Shown one piece after another: positions 1-11,554 of a stretch of 64,000 bases of DNA; within the stretch, counting starts at the first letter, position 1; each line of letters starts with the position of its first letter. A program made the position numbers and the translations under genes. This DNA comes from Lepidostoma basale (lineage: Eukaryota > Arthropoda > Insecta > Trichoptera > Lepidostomatidae). The notes under the pieces were generated by a model, which searched no databases, had not been told where the DNA came from, and worked only from the letters and a program-made list of their open reading frames with translations. Location: the NCBI GenBank assembly GCA_022606425.2, contig JAHDVF020001324.1, positions 310,001 to 374,000 of the forward strand. Reading direction: 5' to 3'.

Positions 1-302
1 ACCGTCGTTTAATTTTTCCGGTTCGCGGGCGGATCCATTCTTCTGTTTCGAGTCTCATCTAAAAATATTATTGGCAAACAGATGCTCCGGTTTCATGGGC
101 CTATAAACCTTTCGTTTTCAAAGCGATCATTTTAGTATTATCGTTTAATTTTTTATGAGATTTACTTCATCGCGAAAGCATTTCCAGTTTCGTCCACTGC
201 AGATCCAATTCCGCCCTAAACACCGGATGTATAGTGCTATAACTAATATATATGCTACTTTTATTCATTGTAAGTGGATTGTACATAAGTCTTAAGCAAT
301 CA

Positions 303-470
303 GTAGAATAAATGCAGTAGAAATAGGATCTCTAGACGAATGTGTGGATACTCTGTTTATGATAGAATGTTGAATGAAAATATAAGAAGTGAATGCGCTG
401 CGAATGATGGTGTTATGAACAAAATAATGTAAGGACACATGGAAAGAATGAATGATTCAAAAGAAAAAAA
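303..470 (+). mobile_element. RTE-TTAG LINE fragment (internal)
   Basis: A decayed piece of the reverse-transcriptase C-terminal region, recognisable as RINAVE..SL..MCGYS.YDR.LNENIRSEC. It lacks the usual 3' end and has stops. Confidence 0.75.
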
Positions 471-544
471 AATTAAGATCTTCAAAACATGTCAAGAGAA
501 ATAAACTCAAAGGTGGATAAAACAGTGTTTTAATTTTGTTTTAA

Positions 545-768
545 ATGTATACAAATACTGGATTTTACCCATTTCGGATCAATCATTAAGAACAATTGTA
601 GCTCAATAGACGTGGTTATCGCAAGAAGGGCGAAATGGGGAATGTTGTATTACATAAAGCGATCGCTTAACCCAACCAATGACAGGTCATAAGTCCTGTA
701 AACGCCTCGACTAACATATTCTTTTTCCAAATAATTTACATCTTTGTCTCTATTGAGATACAATTAAT
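545..768 (+). mobile_element. Element M copy (non-autonomous dyad element)
   Basis: It starts with tgtatacaaatactggattttaccc and ends with gtctctattgagatacaatta. The core has gcgatcgcttaacccaacc followed by gacaggtcataagtcctgt. Same family as 59158-59502. Confidence 0.7.
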
Positions 769-1369
769 TCTTAGTGTTTTAATTGATCAAAAGTTCGTTT
801 TTACGATGTGTTAATCGGTTAGATAGTTAATGTCGCATTCCACCATTCAGATTAAGACGTTGAAACATACATTGAAATGCTTAATTCATAGCGTCCTGGT
901 CACGGCACCATTGCGAGATCACTTTAGTAATCTGGTTCATAACCAAATCACGTCCCATCGACAACAGAAGATGGAGAAGGTAAAAACCTCCCATTATTTA
1001 AAACGAAGAGGCGGGGGTAGAAATTCCATTAAACCATCTCCTTTGTAAAGGTAATATTACATTCCGGAGCCGTGCGGAGTGCCATCTCTCGGATTCAATG
1101 GAGTTAGGTACTTTCGAATTTTCATTTTTTAAAGCTTTCAAAGGAGCTTTGAATTATAATGATAATATAGATTATTTTCCTTGGAAAAGTTTTGCTGAAT
1201 TTATTTAAGACAGGTTCTCTTTAATTTAATTTTGTCTAATAACGTATAATATATAAAATACGAGTAATAATAACGTTCAATAAAATCTACGAACTTTAGC
1301 AAACTACTAAATGCTAAAACTACTAAATGAGTATTTTGCTAAATGCTGAAAATCATTCTCCATAGATGG

Positions 1370-1722
1370 CGTTAGTGGGTCGGTTGTATAGGTTAATCTT
1401 GAAAAGATTCACAAGTGCAATCAAATCTACATAGATGGCCAATTAAAACTGACACATGAAGATATATATGGATTTGAAGTATATATACATCTTCCAAAAT
1501 TTGTCATGCATGATCATAATAACAAAGGTGGAATGGAGAATGTTGTAATTACATAAAGCGTGCGCTTAACCCAACCAATGACAGGTCATAAGTCCTGTAA
1601 ACACCTTGATCATCCATATTCAGTTTCCAGTTTGCGTCTTCGTCTCTATTGAGATACAATTAAATTTGAATTAACCACCCTTTGGTGAAAATCCAGGATT
1701 TCGTATAGAAGTATAAGTATAC
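1370..1722 (+). mobile_element. Element M copy, variant
   Basis: Carries the core (gcgcttaacccaaccaatgac, aggtcataagtcctgtaaac) and the gtctctattgagatacaatt end, plus an outer part ending aagtataagtatacattcac as in the copy at 3968-4272. Confidence 0.7.
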
Positions 1723-1977
1723 ATTCACAAATATACATACATAACTGTATTATTATAGTGATAATTTTCTTAACTCGTGTTAGCTACAATTTACCATTAC
1801 TTTTAAAATATTCTTAGATATCATAAAAAAAATCCACTTCTAACAAATTAATAAATAAATAATGGATAGAATTTTGTACGATTATAGAACTCTCTGAGAG
1901 TCATCGAAAGTGAAAGTAAGAAAGTTCAAACTTTTCGATGCATTTTCGTATAAATATTAAACATTTTATTTTTTTAT

Positions 1978-2335
1978 AGGAATGAAAACGTCTCTTTTCT
2001 AGAAATTTTGTTGCATTTTTATGGAAATGACATGTTTCACTTTGATAAGACATTATCAAATGTTTGTACGAAAAGGAAGTTTACTTTTGCTTCTTCTTCC
2101 TAGCCTTGTCTCATTTAATTGAGGTCGGCATCTGGTGGGATCCGATCTCTTTTGAGGGTCCTTTGAAGTCCCATCCATGTCAGCTTGGACCTACCACGTC
2201 CCCTGGGTCAGTGGTCCACTTCCATTGTAGCATGATCGGCTTGGCGCCGCATAACGTGGCATCTGAAAAAAAATCACAAGTATTGTGTATTTAATATGGA
2301 GTTTTACAGTGTTGTTCAAGAAGCAAAAAATAGTT
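1978..2335. mobile_element. Foldback element, interrupted and decayed
   Basis: Left half (aatgaaaacgtctcttttctag to catgtttcac...gacattatc) and a right outer flank (taatatggagttttacag at about 2294) belong to the foldback family of 5742-5934. About 200 bp of unrelated GC-richer sequence (2095-2280) lies between them. Confidence 0.55.
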
Positions 2336-2403
2336 GGTTAATATTTAACAATACCTGCATACTTTAAACGTCGAATAAAAATAAAACATGTAATAACTAA
2401 TAT

Positions 2404-2918
2404 ATTATACAAGGTTTTCTTGTACCGACCGTTAAGTATGGAAGCGAAGCATGAAACTGGCAAAAGAAGGATGAAAGTAGAATAAATGCAGTAGAAATGA
2501 GATCTCTTAGACAAATGTGTGGATACTCTGTGTATGATAGAGTGTTGAATGAAAATATAAGAAGTGAATGCGGTGCGATTGACAGTGTTATGTAAAAAAT
2601 AATGAAAGGATAATTATGATGGTTTGAACACATGGAAAGAATGAATGAAAAAAGAATGGTAAAAATTATATGTTAACGATGTAAATGGATCTATAAATAT
2701 AGGAAGACCGAGGAAAACGTGGCACTATCAAATAAATCAAATATTGAATGTCAGCCACGTGAGTAGTCAGAGAAATCGACGCGCGTGCATGACGCGATGT
2801 ATGAATTTTGAGGAAGCGAGAGAAATATGTCAGGAAAGAAAAGTGTGGCAGTCCAGTATTTCTGCCTACCCCTTCGGGGAGACGGCGTGATGCTTAATCA
2901 GTTAGTTAGTTAGTTACA
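2404..2918 (+). mobile_element. RTE-TTAG LINE 3' end
   Basis: A 5'-truncated copy with the reverse-transcriptase C-terminal region ([32 protein letters not shown]) broken by stops and frameshifts. It ends in ccccttcggggagacggcgtg and a (TTAG)n tail. Confidence 0.88.
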
Positions 2919-3535
2919 TTATACACAAGTAATGTGATAATTCAAATATCATACTCAAAGTTTAAAACCCCCGGTTCCAGGTGATCTAAATCTGGAATAT
3001 TCTCGGGTACCTGTCTGCATATAAATTCATATTGCGATAAGAGGCATGTCTATCCTTCTCATTTCGCCTTCTCTGTGTACTCTTAAGCTCCCGCGGAACG
3101 AGTTCCTTGCAAGAGATCGGGCATATTGCAAACTATTCCTCGAGATGGTGAGAAAACTATAGATGCTTTTCATTCCCTTTATAATAGAGCCATGCCAACA
3201 CACAATGTCATAATCTCAGTTAGTAAGTCATAAATGATATATTGAAATAAAAATATAACATTGAAACAGTATGTATACCGTAAGGTTTTTTTGTTGAGTA
3301 GCTCTTTACATCATTATAGTGCATGTCGAATCGAAGTAAAGGGTATAGCTATAGATTCTAATGATATTTGTTAGGTATACAATTTAACGCCATTAATAAT
3401 ATTAATAATAATATGCTAACTTTTAAAGCGCCGTTTTTGTGATGTAATCACCCCAAGGGCGCATTAAGACGTGTTTTAAATCTAAGCGTCTAAATATGAA
3501 GGCTGCATCCGATTTTCGCGATCGGTTAAAAAGTG

Positions 3536-3935
3536 ACGACCTTCGTGGCAGAGTGGTAAGAGCTGTGCCTTCTATACCGAAGGTTCCGGGTTCGTTTCTG
3601 GCGATGGCAGTGTATTTGTCACACTGCCTTTGGTTTGGTGTAGAATTCATGTGACAATAAAATGGCGATAGAAAACGTAGCACGATCAAATCAATCAAAT
3701 ATTGAATATCGGTCACGTGAGGAGTCGGAGAAATCGACGTGCGTGCATGACAAGATGTATGAATGTAGAGGAAGCGAGAGAAGTATGTCAGGACAGAACA
3801 GCGTGGCGTTCCATTCTTTCTGCCTACCCCTCCGGGGAGACAGCGTGATGGTTAGTTAGTTAGTTAGTTAGATTGGTTACAATATAATAGCTTAAATGAA
3901 TTGTATACAGTAATTGGGTTCAAACAACCTGTCGT
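3536..3935 (+). mobile_element. tRNA-derived SINE interrupted by an RTE-TTAG insertion
   Basis: The SINE head has A box gtggcagagtgg and B box ggttccgggttcg, then the shared gtgacaataaaatggcgatag. At about 3668 it is broken by 200 bp of RTE-TTAG 3' end with a (TTAG)n tail (to about 3870). SINE sequence then resumes as aatataatagctt...gtatacagtaattggg. Confidence 0.8.
3668..3870 (+). mobile_element. RTE-TTAG LINE 3' end nested in a SINE
   Basis: A strongly 5'-truncated copy beginning in the [10 protein letters not shown] region (aaacgtagcacgatcaaatc) and ending in ctccggggagacagcgtg plus (TTAG)4. It splits the surrounding SINE. Confidence 0.85.
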
Positions 3936-3967
3936 ATAAAAAATGCAAGTTTTAAATTGGGTATGAA

Positions 3968-4273
3968 ATATGAAGATTTAATTGTATCTCAATAGAGACG
4001 AAGACGCAAACTGAATATGGATGATCAAGGTGTTTACAGGACTTATGACCTGTCATTGGTTGGGTTAAGCGCACGCTTTATGTAATTACAACATTCCCCA
4101 TTCCACCTTTGTTATTATGATCATGCATGACAAATTTTGGAAGATGCATATATACTTCAAAATTCATACCTATCTTCACGTCTCTATTGAGATACAATTA
4201 AATTTGAATTGACCACCCTTTGGTGAAAATCCAGAATTTCGTATACAAGTATAAGTATACATTCACAAAAATA
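3968..4273 (-). mobile_element. Element M copy
   Basis: Reverse-strand core with both boundary words: attgtatctcaatagagacg on the left and cgtctctattgagatacaat on the right, giving an inverted pair about 225 bp apart. An outer tail ends aagtataagtatacattcac. Confidence 0.75.
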
Positions 4274-4764
4274 TGAAGATGATGGATTATTCTCAAATTT
4301 CAGTACTGGTAGGTAGGTTCTTAGGTGTTTCAGTTCTAACTCCACTACTACAAATCTATTTTGCCCGTTTTATCGGCAAAGCATCTTTAGATAGTCAGTT
4401 AAGTTTAACTTGGCAGATTGGAGATTATTAATAATACATTTGCCGATTGTTTATCGGTTCAAGAGCTGGCACAAACTTAATGAATCCATAATGATGAATA
4501 CGATTCGATGCCGACTGTGCTCCGCTGTCCCGACTGAAGTCAGAGGCGCTTGTATTTATTCCGTTTGAGTAAATATTTTCTTTGATCGGAGTGTTGTTTT
4601 AGATTCTATGATTTTTATAAACCCCGCCCAATAATGCCGGAGGATTCGCGATTCGGGAAGGTATACTCACACAGTGGTTCGCGAACCAAAAATGCAATTT
4701 AATTGTATTATTTTAGGTCTTCTCCTGCTCGAGCTGTACTATATTAATAAAGCTCCCAGTCTCT

Positions 4765-4840
4765 CCACACAGGTCAGCCTGAACAGACTGAGATGGCCGG
4801 TCACGTGCAGAGGATGCCGTCAAATGTCCAGAAATGTGAC
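4765..4840 (+). mobile_element. Short RTE-type LINE scrap
   Basis: The predicted peptide SLNRLRWPVTC.GC corresponds to the SLNRLRWAGHVQRM-type segment seen in RTE reverse transcriptases. Only about 75 bp remain, fused to the CR1-like copy that follows. Confidence 0.4.
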
Positions 4841-4845
4841 TGAAA

Positions 4846-5338
4846 TGTCCAGAAAGGATACAATACAAGCTCTGCTGGACGGTCTATAAGGCGTTGCATG
4901 GAATGGCACCAGCTTACATATCTGAACTCTGCATCAACGAGAACTTGAATGCTAGACAGTCTACATTGCGATCAGCTAAGTCTTCTGCGATCGGAAGATT
5001 GACTGTGCAAAAAGCTGTCCAAGCTAAAACTTTGGCGACCGAGCCTTCGCGGTAGTTGGCCCTTCAGCCTGGAAAAGTCTTCCGGCAGACCTTAAGTGCA
5101 TTGATAATCAATCTGAGTTTAGATCGAGACTCAAAACGCACCTTTTCAAATTATCATTTCCTGACAGGAAGGGCTGATCGACTTCGTCAGGTGCAGCCCT
5201 CATACTATATATGTTTATTATTATTGTTATTATTATTATTATTATTATCTAGTTGATAAAATGGAGCATCTTGAAATGAGTAATTCATAAAAATGGCGCT
5301 GCATAAATTATCCAATTTATTATTATTATTATTATCGC
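4846..5338 (+). mobile_element. CR1/L2-like LINE 3' end
   Basis: The C-terminal reverse-transcriptase region (YKALHGMAPAYISELC, NARQSTLRSAKSSAIGRL, FGDRAFAVVGPSAW) is close to the copy at 36138-36841 but has frameshifts. The 3' UTR ends in cataaaaatggcgctgcataa and (TTA)n. Confidence 0.85.
5215..5250 (+). repeat. (TTA)n microsatellite
   Basis: Run of ttattattgttattatt within the 3' UTR of the CR1-like copy; a second run at about 5313-5335 forms its tail. Confidence 0.8.
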
Positions 5339-5339
5339 G

Positions 5340-5590
5340 AACCCCAAAAAGATTGCTGGAGTGGCACCCAGGTGGTAGAAGACTGCGATGGGAGGATGAA
5401 GTTGGGAGAGATGGGGCGAAATTGTTACGAGTGTCAGATTGAAGGGTCGAAGCGGAGGACAGGAGGAGTTGGAAGCGAAGAATACTGGAGGCTAAGGCTC
5501 GATATGGGCTGTAGGGCCATCGAAGAAGAAGAAGATCTTCTTCTGGATTGCCCAGCAACGAGCAAACAGGATAAGCCATAACATGAGGCA
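5340..5590 (+). mobile_element. RTE-type LINE C-terminal fragment
   Basis: Translated pieces LRWEDEVGRDGAK, EAEDRRSWKRRILEAKARYGL and a stop resemble the last part of RTE-type ORFs. The reading frame shifts. It is bounded on the right by a reversed SINE head. Confidence 0.6.
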
Positions 5591-5599
5591 CCTGCCCAC

Positions 5600-5668
5600 G
5601 CCGAGAATCGAACCTGGAACCTTCGAGGTGGCAGTCAATGCACTTACAACTCGGCCACGAAGGTCGGT
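5600..5668 (-). mobile_element. tRNA-derived SINE head
   Basis: Reverse strand holds the B box (gaatcgaacctggaacc) and A box (actcggccacgaaggtc). Only the head remains. Confidence 0.7.
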
Positions 5669-5685
5669 AATACGATGTAGGAATT

Positions 5686-5945
5686 TTTATTTATTGTTTC
5701 TTGTACAATGATGTAAAACTCCATATTAAATAATTAATACAAATGAAAACGTCATTTTCCTAGAAGTTTTATTATATTTTATGGGAATGACATGTTTCGC
5801 CCTTCTAAGGCATTATCTAATATTTGTTTGTCATGTTTGTCATGTATCACTTGTCTTTGATAATGCCTTAGAAAGGCGAAACATGTCATTCCCATAAAAT
5901 ATAATAAAACTTTTAGAAAACTGACGTTTTCATTCGTATGAATTA
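5686..5945. mobile_element. Foldback element with 76-bp inverted arms
   Basis: Arms at 5742-5817 and 5859-5934 are inverted copies with a handful of differences around a 41-bp loop. Each arm includes gataatgcc...ggcgaaacatgtcattccc. The left outer flank (5686-5741, gtaaaactccatattaaat) matches the right outer flank of other copies. Confidence 0.85.
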
Positions 5946-6417
5946 AGTATTTTAAATTGAAAATATTTTAGCTGGAATTAAAGTGTACGAGTATCTTATA
6001 AAACGAATAGCAGAATACGTACAATCCCTGCTCCGATCAGTACCAACGAATCGAGTGAAGTTATAAACAAGTTTCGTTTGAAGATCTTTGTAAATTTTTG
6101 CCAAAGTAAATACATCCGATGATACTCCGGGCTTTTGATATGAAGATTTAATGGTCGGAGATAGTATGGAGCCGAATACACATTGTCTGTTTGCTCTTCA
6201 AAGTTGTCGGTTTTAAAATTCATGGAACGCGAGTAAACAGTATCAATCTCTACCATTTATCTTCATAATGAAATGTTTATTGTAATATATAATTATTGCC
6301 AATTATTCCTTCTCTTTGCTCATTCGCTTTGTGTGCGTTCATTCAATTAACGTTTCTCTGTATTAATACAAAGCTTTCTTAATTAATCTCATCATTACAT
6401 ACAAATGTTAATTAACT

Positions 6418-6531
6418 TACCATCACGCCGTCTCTCAAAATACTTACTTACTTTCTGTACTTCTCTGGTTTCCTCTACATGCATGCTCGTCGAATTCTCC
6501 GACTCCTCTCGTGGCTAACATTTAATATTTG
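6418..6531 (-). mobile_element. RTE-TTAG LINE 3' fragment
   Basis: Reverse-strand remnant of the last about 110 bp before the tail (accatcacgccgtctctc ... tccgactcctctcgtgg), decayed. Confidence 0.65.
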
Positions 6532-6665
6532 AATAATAATTAAATAAAACGATGTTTTTATAACTATTTCCACTTTATTTCGATAGCGACCGGTTTCGCC
6601 AGGCTCGCTGGCATCGACAGACTGGTGACACTATTGCAAACCGAGTCCTTTATATACATAATGAT
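6532..6665 (-). mobile_element. Single copy of the 31.4-kb palindrome arm
   Basis: The sequence aataattaaataaaacgatg through gcgaccggtttcgccaggct and cgctggcatcgacagactgg matches one arm of the perfect palindrome at 31390-31594, here not duplicated. Confidence 0.75.
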
Positions 6666-6904
6666 CAGGGGTGGTAAACATGATTCAATACAAAAATAAT
6701 ATTCAAATATTTATATAAAATTTACTGAATTTAAATATTAGCATTGCAGGTATTTAAGAAGATTCATATTCAATGGATTTAAAAAATTATTATAGCTTAC
6801 ATATTTATATATAACGTTTGAAAAAATAGCGCCAAACTAGACTTTGTTAATTAATCTCATCATTTTATACATTTTTGTTTACTTGTAACGCTTTACAAGT
6901 TTTT

Positions 6905-7018
6905 AACTAACCAACCATAAAACCGTCTCTCCGAATACTTATTTAAAATACTTCTCTCGATTTATCCACATTCGTACATCGGGTCATGCACGCACGCCTA
7001 TTACTATGACTTCTGTTC
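6905..7018 (-). mobile_element. RTE-TTAG LINE 3' fragment, decayed
   Basis: aactaaccaaccataaaaccgtc and the following cgatttatccacattcgtac match the tail region on the reverse strand with many substitutions. Confidence 0.5.
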
Positions 7019-7109
7019 TTCTATCTGTCGGATTATCATATAAATTAGTCGTTATTGATGTTTGATTTTTAAAAAAAATTATGTCAAAGGAAAATATAAT
7101 AAAATTTCC

Positions 7110-7420
7110 CTAGTTTATGAGAAAATCTCAAGCGGTTCCTGTAGTCATATTTCCACAAAATTCCACAAACAATTTTCCGTTGCAATACCTCGGCAAGATC
7201 ATTACCGTACACTCGACTAGCTACGCTCAGAGGCCAATTATTACTCCGCTATTGCAAGCCATTCCTGAGGAATTTTCCGCTAGATTCTCCACAGAATTGT
7301 GCTTCCGGCCTCGCTCGTGGACCAACTCGTTTCTCTTATTCCGCCCTCTTAAATCCGTCTTCAATTATTTGCCGAAGTTCAGAAGCCAAGCGGTAAATTT
7401 CTGTGATACTTGAGCGTTTC
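7110..7420. other. Unique stretch with a 98-codon open frame, not called a gene
   Basis: The stretch is less AT-rich than its flanks and is repeat-free. An ATG-started frame of 98 codons spans 7117-7413 on the plus strand, but the predicted protein matches no family I recognise and no splice pattern supports it. It may be conserved non-coding DNA. Confidence 0.25.
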
Positions 7421-7599
7421 TTATTTTGGACAACTTCGAATGTGAATGCAATAAAATAACAAGTTTAACAGTTAGGTATATAGTCACTGGAGAACTAAAA
7501 TAATATTCAAGAATTTTAAACAATTTGAAGACGTACTATAATTAGGAAATTGAAAATAATTTTGTTTAATCCACAAAATATTAAAAAAATATTTAAAAA

Positions 7600-7798
7600 C
7601 AAGACAGGTTTAGAGAGAAGCGAGTTGAAGCGAGGCAGACCTAGAATCACCTGGAGAAGAGCCCTGCAGGGCGGGGTTAAGGCAGCAGGTTTCACTTGGG
7701 ATGATGTTAGGCATCAGGCATGCTATAGAGCCGGGTGGAGAAGGTTTCTTGAGGCCCTATGCACCACGGAGGTGTGACAGGACAAAAATAAGAAGAAG
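7600..7798 (+). mobile_element. RTE-type LINE C-terminal fragment, second family
   Basis: The open piece reads KRGRPRITWRRALQGG, WDDVRHQACYRAGWRRFL and EALCTTEV followed by a stop, the end of an RTE-type reverse-transcriptase ORF. The same family recurs at 16276-16468. The 3' end is aagaagaag. Confidence 0.75.
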
Positions 7799-8159
7799 GA
7801 GACTTCTGAATGTATGCAAATAAAAAGCTTAATTAAATCTTGGGATTTTTGATAAAAATACTTTTTAAAAACCACGTGGAGGGATATCGCTAAAAAAAAA
7901 GTTAAAACGGTATAAATAGATTTAAAAATCTAAAAAAAGAAGAGAAAAATATATCATTTATGATATAATAATCGCTCTGCTCTTAACTTACTCATCATAT
8001 TAATTCAGGTGCCATGAACTCGTTCAAGCTTAGTATAATAATCCGAAACGCTCCTCATTCTGCATAGTCCTTTGAGATCCTTACGTTTTCCCCGGCCACG
8101 TTAATAGTAGAGAGATCAAAGAAATAAATTACGGGAGGTAATTGCTTAGGTATTATAAT

Positions 8160-9015
8160 CCAAACAATCCTGTGTTGCATTCCACCCTCTTCATCATCCC
8201 CCAGCTGCCTGTTCACCCGCCGGCCCCTCAGTCATCAGTAGTTAAGGGTTGGTGACGTACGTTCATGTATTTTTCAAGAAAAATAATATTTAATATAATA
8301 TAACATTTTTTAATGATTAAACAATTTTCAATTTGTTAGAAAATGTATTTTAAAATAAGCATTTTTAAAATTATTAATACATGACTTTAGTATTGGTCAG
8401 TAACAATAGTATACGAAACATTATTCTATGTATTGATTTAGCTTTGACAATTTAATATTTCATATATTTTTAAAAATTGATGCAAAATTTTATTGCAATA
8501 TTTAAAAAATAATAAATATTTATTTAAATTCTGCTTGTTATTTTGGTTCCGACCGGTTTCGGTTCCATAAAATATAATCAAACCTCTAAAAAACCGGCCT
8601 TTTTTATTCTTATTAAATATTTAATATGGAGTTTTACATAATTTTCAAGGCATATTAAATGTCTTTAAGGTTGTTCCGACTTTCGACATGGCTAACTTTA
8701 AATAGTATAATAATAAAATAAATACATGAAAATAATAACATTGCATCAACCCTAACAAATAGACAGTAAATAAAGAAATGTTATTTTTCTCGTGGCCGCG
8801 TGCGAGGGTAGCTTTTTACTTTTTGTGTCACCCTGTTCCACCCCCTCCACTTTGCACTACCCCTGATTCTGCCAACACCCCATCCACCAATAACTTGATA
8901 ACTTCTTTGCAACTTTATGATTGCAATCAGAATTGTTTATCTTTTCGTTCTCTGAAGATGATCGCTAATAACGCAAAGACATTCGGCATCACTTTGTGCT
9001 ATATATTATAATGTA
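8160..9015. other. Mostly unique stretch, no gene recognised
   Basis: It contains a CpG/C-rich patch near 8180-8260, a decayed foldback tip (about 8548-8600) and a 77-codon open frame at 8778-9011 without family resemblance. Nothing firmer can be said. Confidence 0.2.
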
Positions 9016-9261
9016 ATGTAAATCTGCAATTTCTGATCAATTTACACTATTTGTGTTTATCTTATCATGCTTATAGATTATTTATTTATCGAGTATTTTG
9101 AGCAATTCGTTTATAAACCTTCATATAAAAGCCTAAAAAAATGGAAAAATCTGCATTTAACATTAAGATAAAAATAATTTCATATTTGCCTATTTACAAA
9201 TAAATTAAAATAATAAAAAAAACAGAATATGTGACATATAAAAATATTTGAATAGTTGATT

Positions 9262-9335
9262 GTGACATCTGAAGACGCCATCGGTTAACGAAACAACTGT
9301 AGTCACAATTTTATAAATATATAATAAATTTATAT
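9262..9335 (+). mobile_element. Hammerhead-like module, decayed copy
   Basis: The sequence gtgacatctgaagacgcc, atcggttaacgaaacaactg, tagtcac fits the module described at 42523, with CUGAAGA, GAAAC and GUA in the expected order. Flanks attgtgac and gtcacaat are complementary. Confidence 0.4.
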
Positions 9336-9429
9336 AAAAGTTTTTATAATAGTAGTGATTTAAATTCACCGGTTATGTTTCATTGTATCTTGAATAACGA
9401 TTTAAAGCTCCAAATAAAATTATAGATAT

Positions 9430-9548
9430 TATCGAAAAGGTCTCTTTTTGTAAGTTTTATTATATTTTATGGGAATGATATAAATCGTCTTGCTAAGGTA
9501 TTATCAAGTATTCATTACATGAAGCCTTCATAAAGCGAAGCATGTCAT
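9430..9548 (+). mobile_element. Foldback element, decayed
   Basis: Left arm pieces gttttattatattttatggg and ctaaggtattatcaa, then a degenerate right arm (gcgaagcatgtcattg). It abuts a tRNA-derived SINE. Confidence 0.6.
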
Positions 9549-9810
9549 TGACGACATTTGTGGCCTAGTGGTAAGTGCATTGACTGACCACCCCGAAGGT
9601 TCCGGGTTCGATTCCCGGCGAGGGCAGTGTGATTGTCACACTATCTTTGGTCTGGTGTAGAATTTACGTGACAATAAAAAGGCGATAGATTAGCTACCTA
9701 TCACACGTCACGAGAATCACTATGATAGCTATAATACGCTTTACATCGATTTGGCTCTTGCTGTCATAATGTAAAGAGCAATGAAACAAAATAATAATAA
9801 TTATAATACA
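9549..9810 (+). mobile_element. tRNA-derived SINE, near full length
   Basis: A box tgtggcctagtgg, B box ggttccgggttcgattcccg, body gtgacaataaaaaggcg, tctatcac-type segment, then catcgatttggctcttgctg and a tail of (taa)n. The tRNA-like head suggests pol III transcription. Confidence 0.85.
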
Positions 9811-9812
9811 AG

Positions 9813-10150
9813 AATCAATTGTATCTCAATAGAGACGAAGATGCAAATTGGAAACAGAATATGGTTGATCAATATGTTTACAGGACTTATGACCTGTCAT
9901 TGGTTGGGTTTAACGCACGCTTTATGTAATACAACATTCCCCATTTCACCTTATTTTTTCTTATGACCACCATGTCTGACAAACTGTTGGAAGTTGTATA
10001 TATGTTAATCTCCAACACCACCCTTTACATGGTAGTATATTCAATCTACATACTAACGCTATCTATGAAGATTGTATTTTAAGCATTAAGCAGAATGGGT
10101 GAAATCCAGTTGTTCGTCTACAAGTATTTGTATACATTCATAATGTTCTG
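9813..10150 (-). mobile_element. Element M copy, near full length
   Basis: Reverse-strand order: ttgtatctcaatagagacg, core acaggacttatgacctgtc and ttgggtttaacgcac, then tacaagtatttgtatacatt at the far end. Confidence 0.75.
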
Positions 10151-10164
10151 AAAAATAATTATAA

Positions 10165-10208
10165 TAATTCATAACTTCTAGAAAACAGACGTTTTCATTC
10201 GTATTAAA
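10165..10208. mobile_element. Foldback element, terminal scrap
   Basis: Only the outer arm word cttctagaaaacagacgttt plus tcattcgtatt remains. Confidence 0.5.
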
Positions 10209-10289
10209 CAGTCAAAAAAATAATTTGAATTTGCCATCTTAATTTTTTTTGCAAACTGGAAAATTAATAGGCTTGGGTATTTCTAATGA

Positions 10290-10620
10290 AACTCTTCGTG
10301 TCTAAATATAATAGGGATAAAGCGAGATCCTGCCCGCGCAGCATCCCTTTGTCAGCGTGTTCTGTGTGCTCCCCGACTTCTGTTTATTTTTCCTAATTAT
10401 CAAAGTACAGATTTACGAGAGGCAGTAACGACAAACAAATTCTTCCTAAAAGATTGGCTCCGTTCGCTCCGAGTACCGTTTTATTTATCCCGGGCAATCA
10501 AATGTTTATCAAAGGAAAGGAAAAACGTGGAAATAGCTACGGCACCCAAATCGAAAACAATTTGCGCAAACAGACAAAGTGATTTTGATTCGAAATGAAA
10601 CACAAAAAATAATATGGAAA
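10290..10620. promoter_or_regulatory. Unique island, candidate enhancer
   Basis: This GC-richer, non-repetitive stretch lies upstream of the SoxD exons. It includes tttatcaaaggaaagg (TCF-like ATCAAAG) and gaaaacaatttg (Sox-like AACAAT). No coding potential was recognised. The call rests on composition and motif content only. Confidence 0.25.
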
Positions 10621-11554
10621 GAGGAATGAGTGAAAATTGGGTAGAAAGGGAATTACTTTGATTTTATACTCGATTTGCTTTTGATCGCGAGCGGAATCAA
10701 TTTATAAATTTGGTTTTCAACTACAATATTTGTTTTACTTGACATTTCACAAGACTCCCTTCGTCTTTGATCGTTTAAGTCAAATTGATTTCATAACAAC
10801 TCTTCTTCTGTTCGGGGGAAATTATTTTTGCTTTACTTAAAAAACGGAACGAGAAACATTCTAGCAATAATTTCCTTTTTCTAGAGAGCAGGGAAAACCT
10901 TGGAAGTGTTTTTAATTTACACATTTGAATTGCGTTTATAAAAAAATCTATCAAAAATAATAATAAAAATCTCAACATTGATTGACGATGAATAAAATTG
11001 GCTACCGTCCCCTCGGATGACCGCTAAAGGGATGGAGGGATATTTGGGAGTTAACTTCCCAAGTGAGGCCAGCCTGACTATAGAAACAGATCAAATGTAT
11101 AAAAGGGAAAGAAGGAGAAGAATTGACTACGCACTTTCCCGAGAATGTCAAAATAATAATTTTACAAAAATAAAGTTAACTTCATCATCTATTCATTTCT
11201 ATAAATATAAATAATGTATTGAAAAAAACGGTTCTAAAAGATATTTTAAAACTATGAAAGTATAACACTAATTCGGTTATTATAAATTATTGATATTTCC
11301 TTCCGATACACGTGATACATTTAGTATAAATTGTGGTCTTAAACCTCTGTCATATTATATTAGCGAACTCCTAAGAAATACAACAAACATGAATTATGAA
11401 TATACAATAAATAAAAATTATATTACATTAAAAAAAAGAATACAAAATTTCGCCTAATTGTGTAATGACCGGCCCCCATTATGATTCATTAAAAATTACA
11501 TCGAAACCTCCCCTATCTACCTCCCCCTAATAAAGGTATCACTGCCTCAATGAA

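Noticed and set aside
2064..2294. 76-codon open frame in a GC-richer patch
   Set aside because: It lies inside an interrupted foldback element and resembles no known protein.
7117..7413. 98-codon open frame as a gene
   Set aside because: No family resemblance, no splice or promoter context; at most conserved non-coding sequence.
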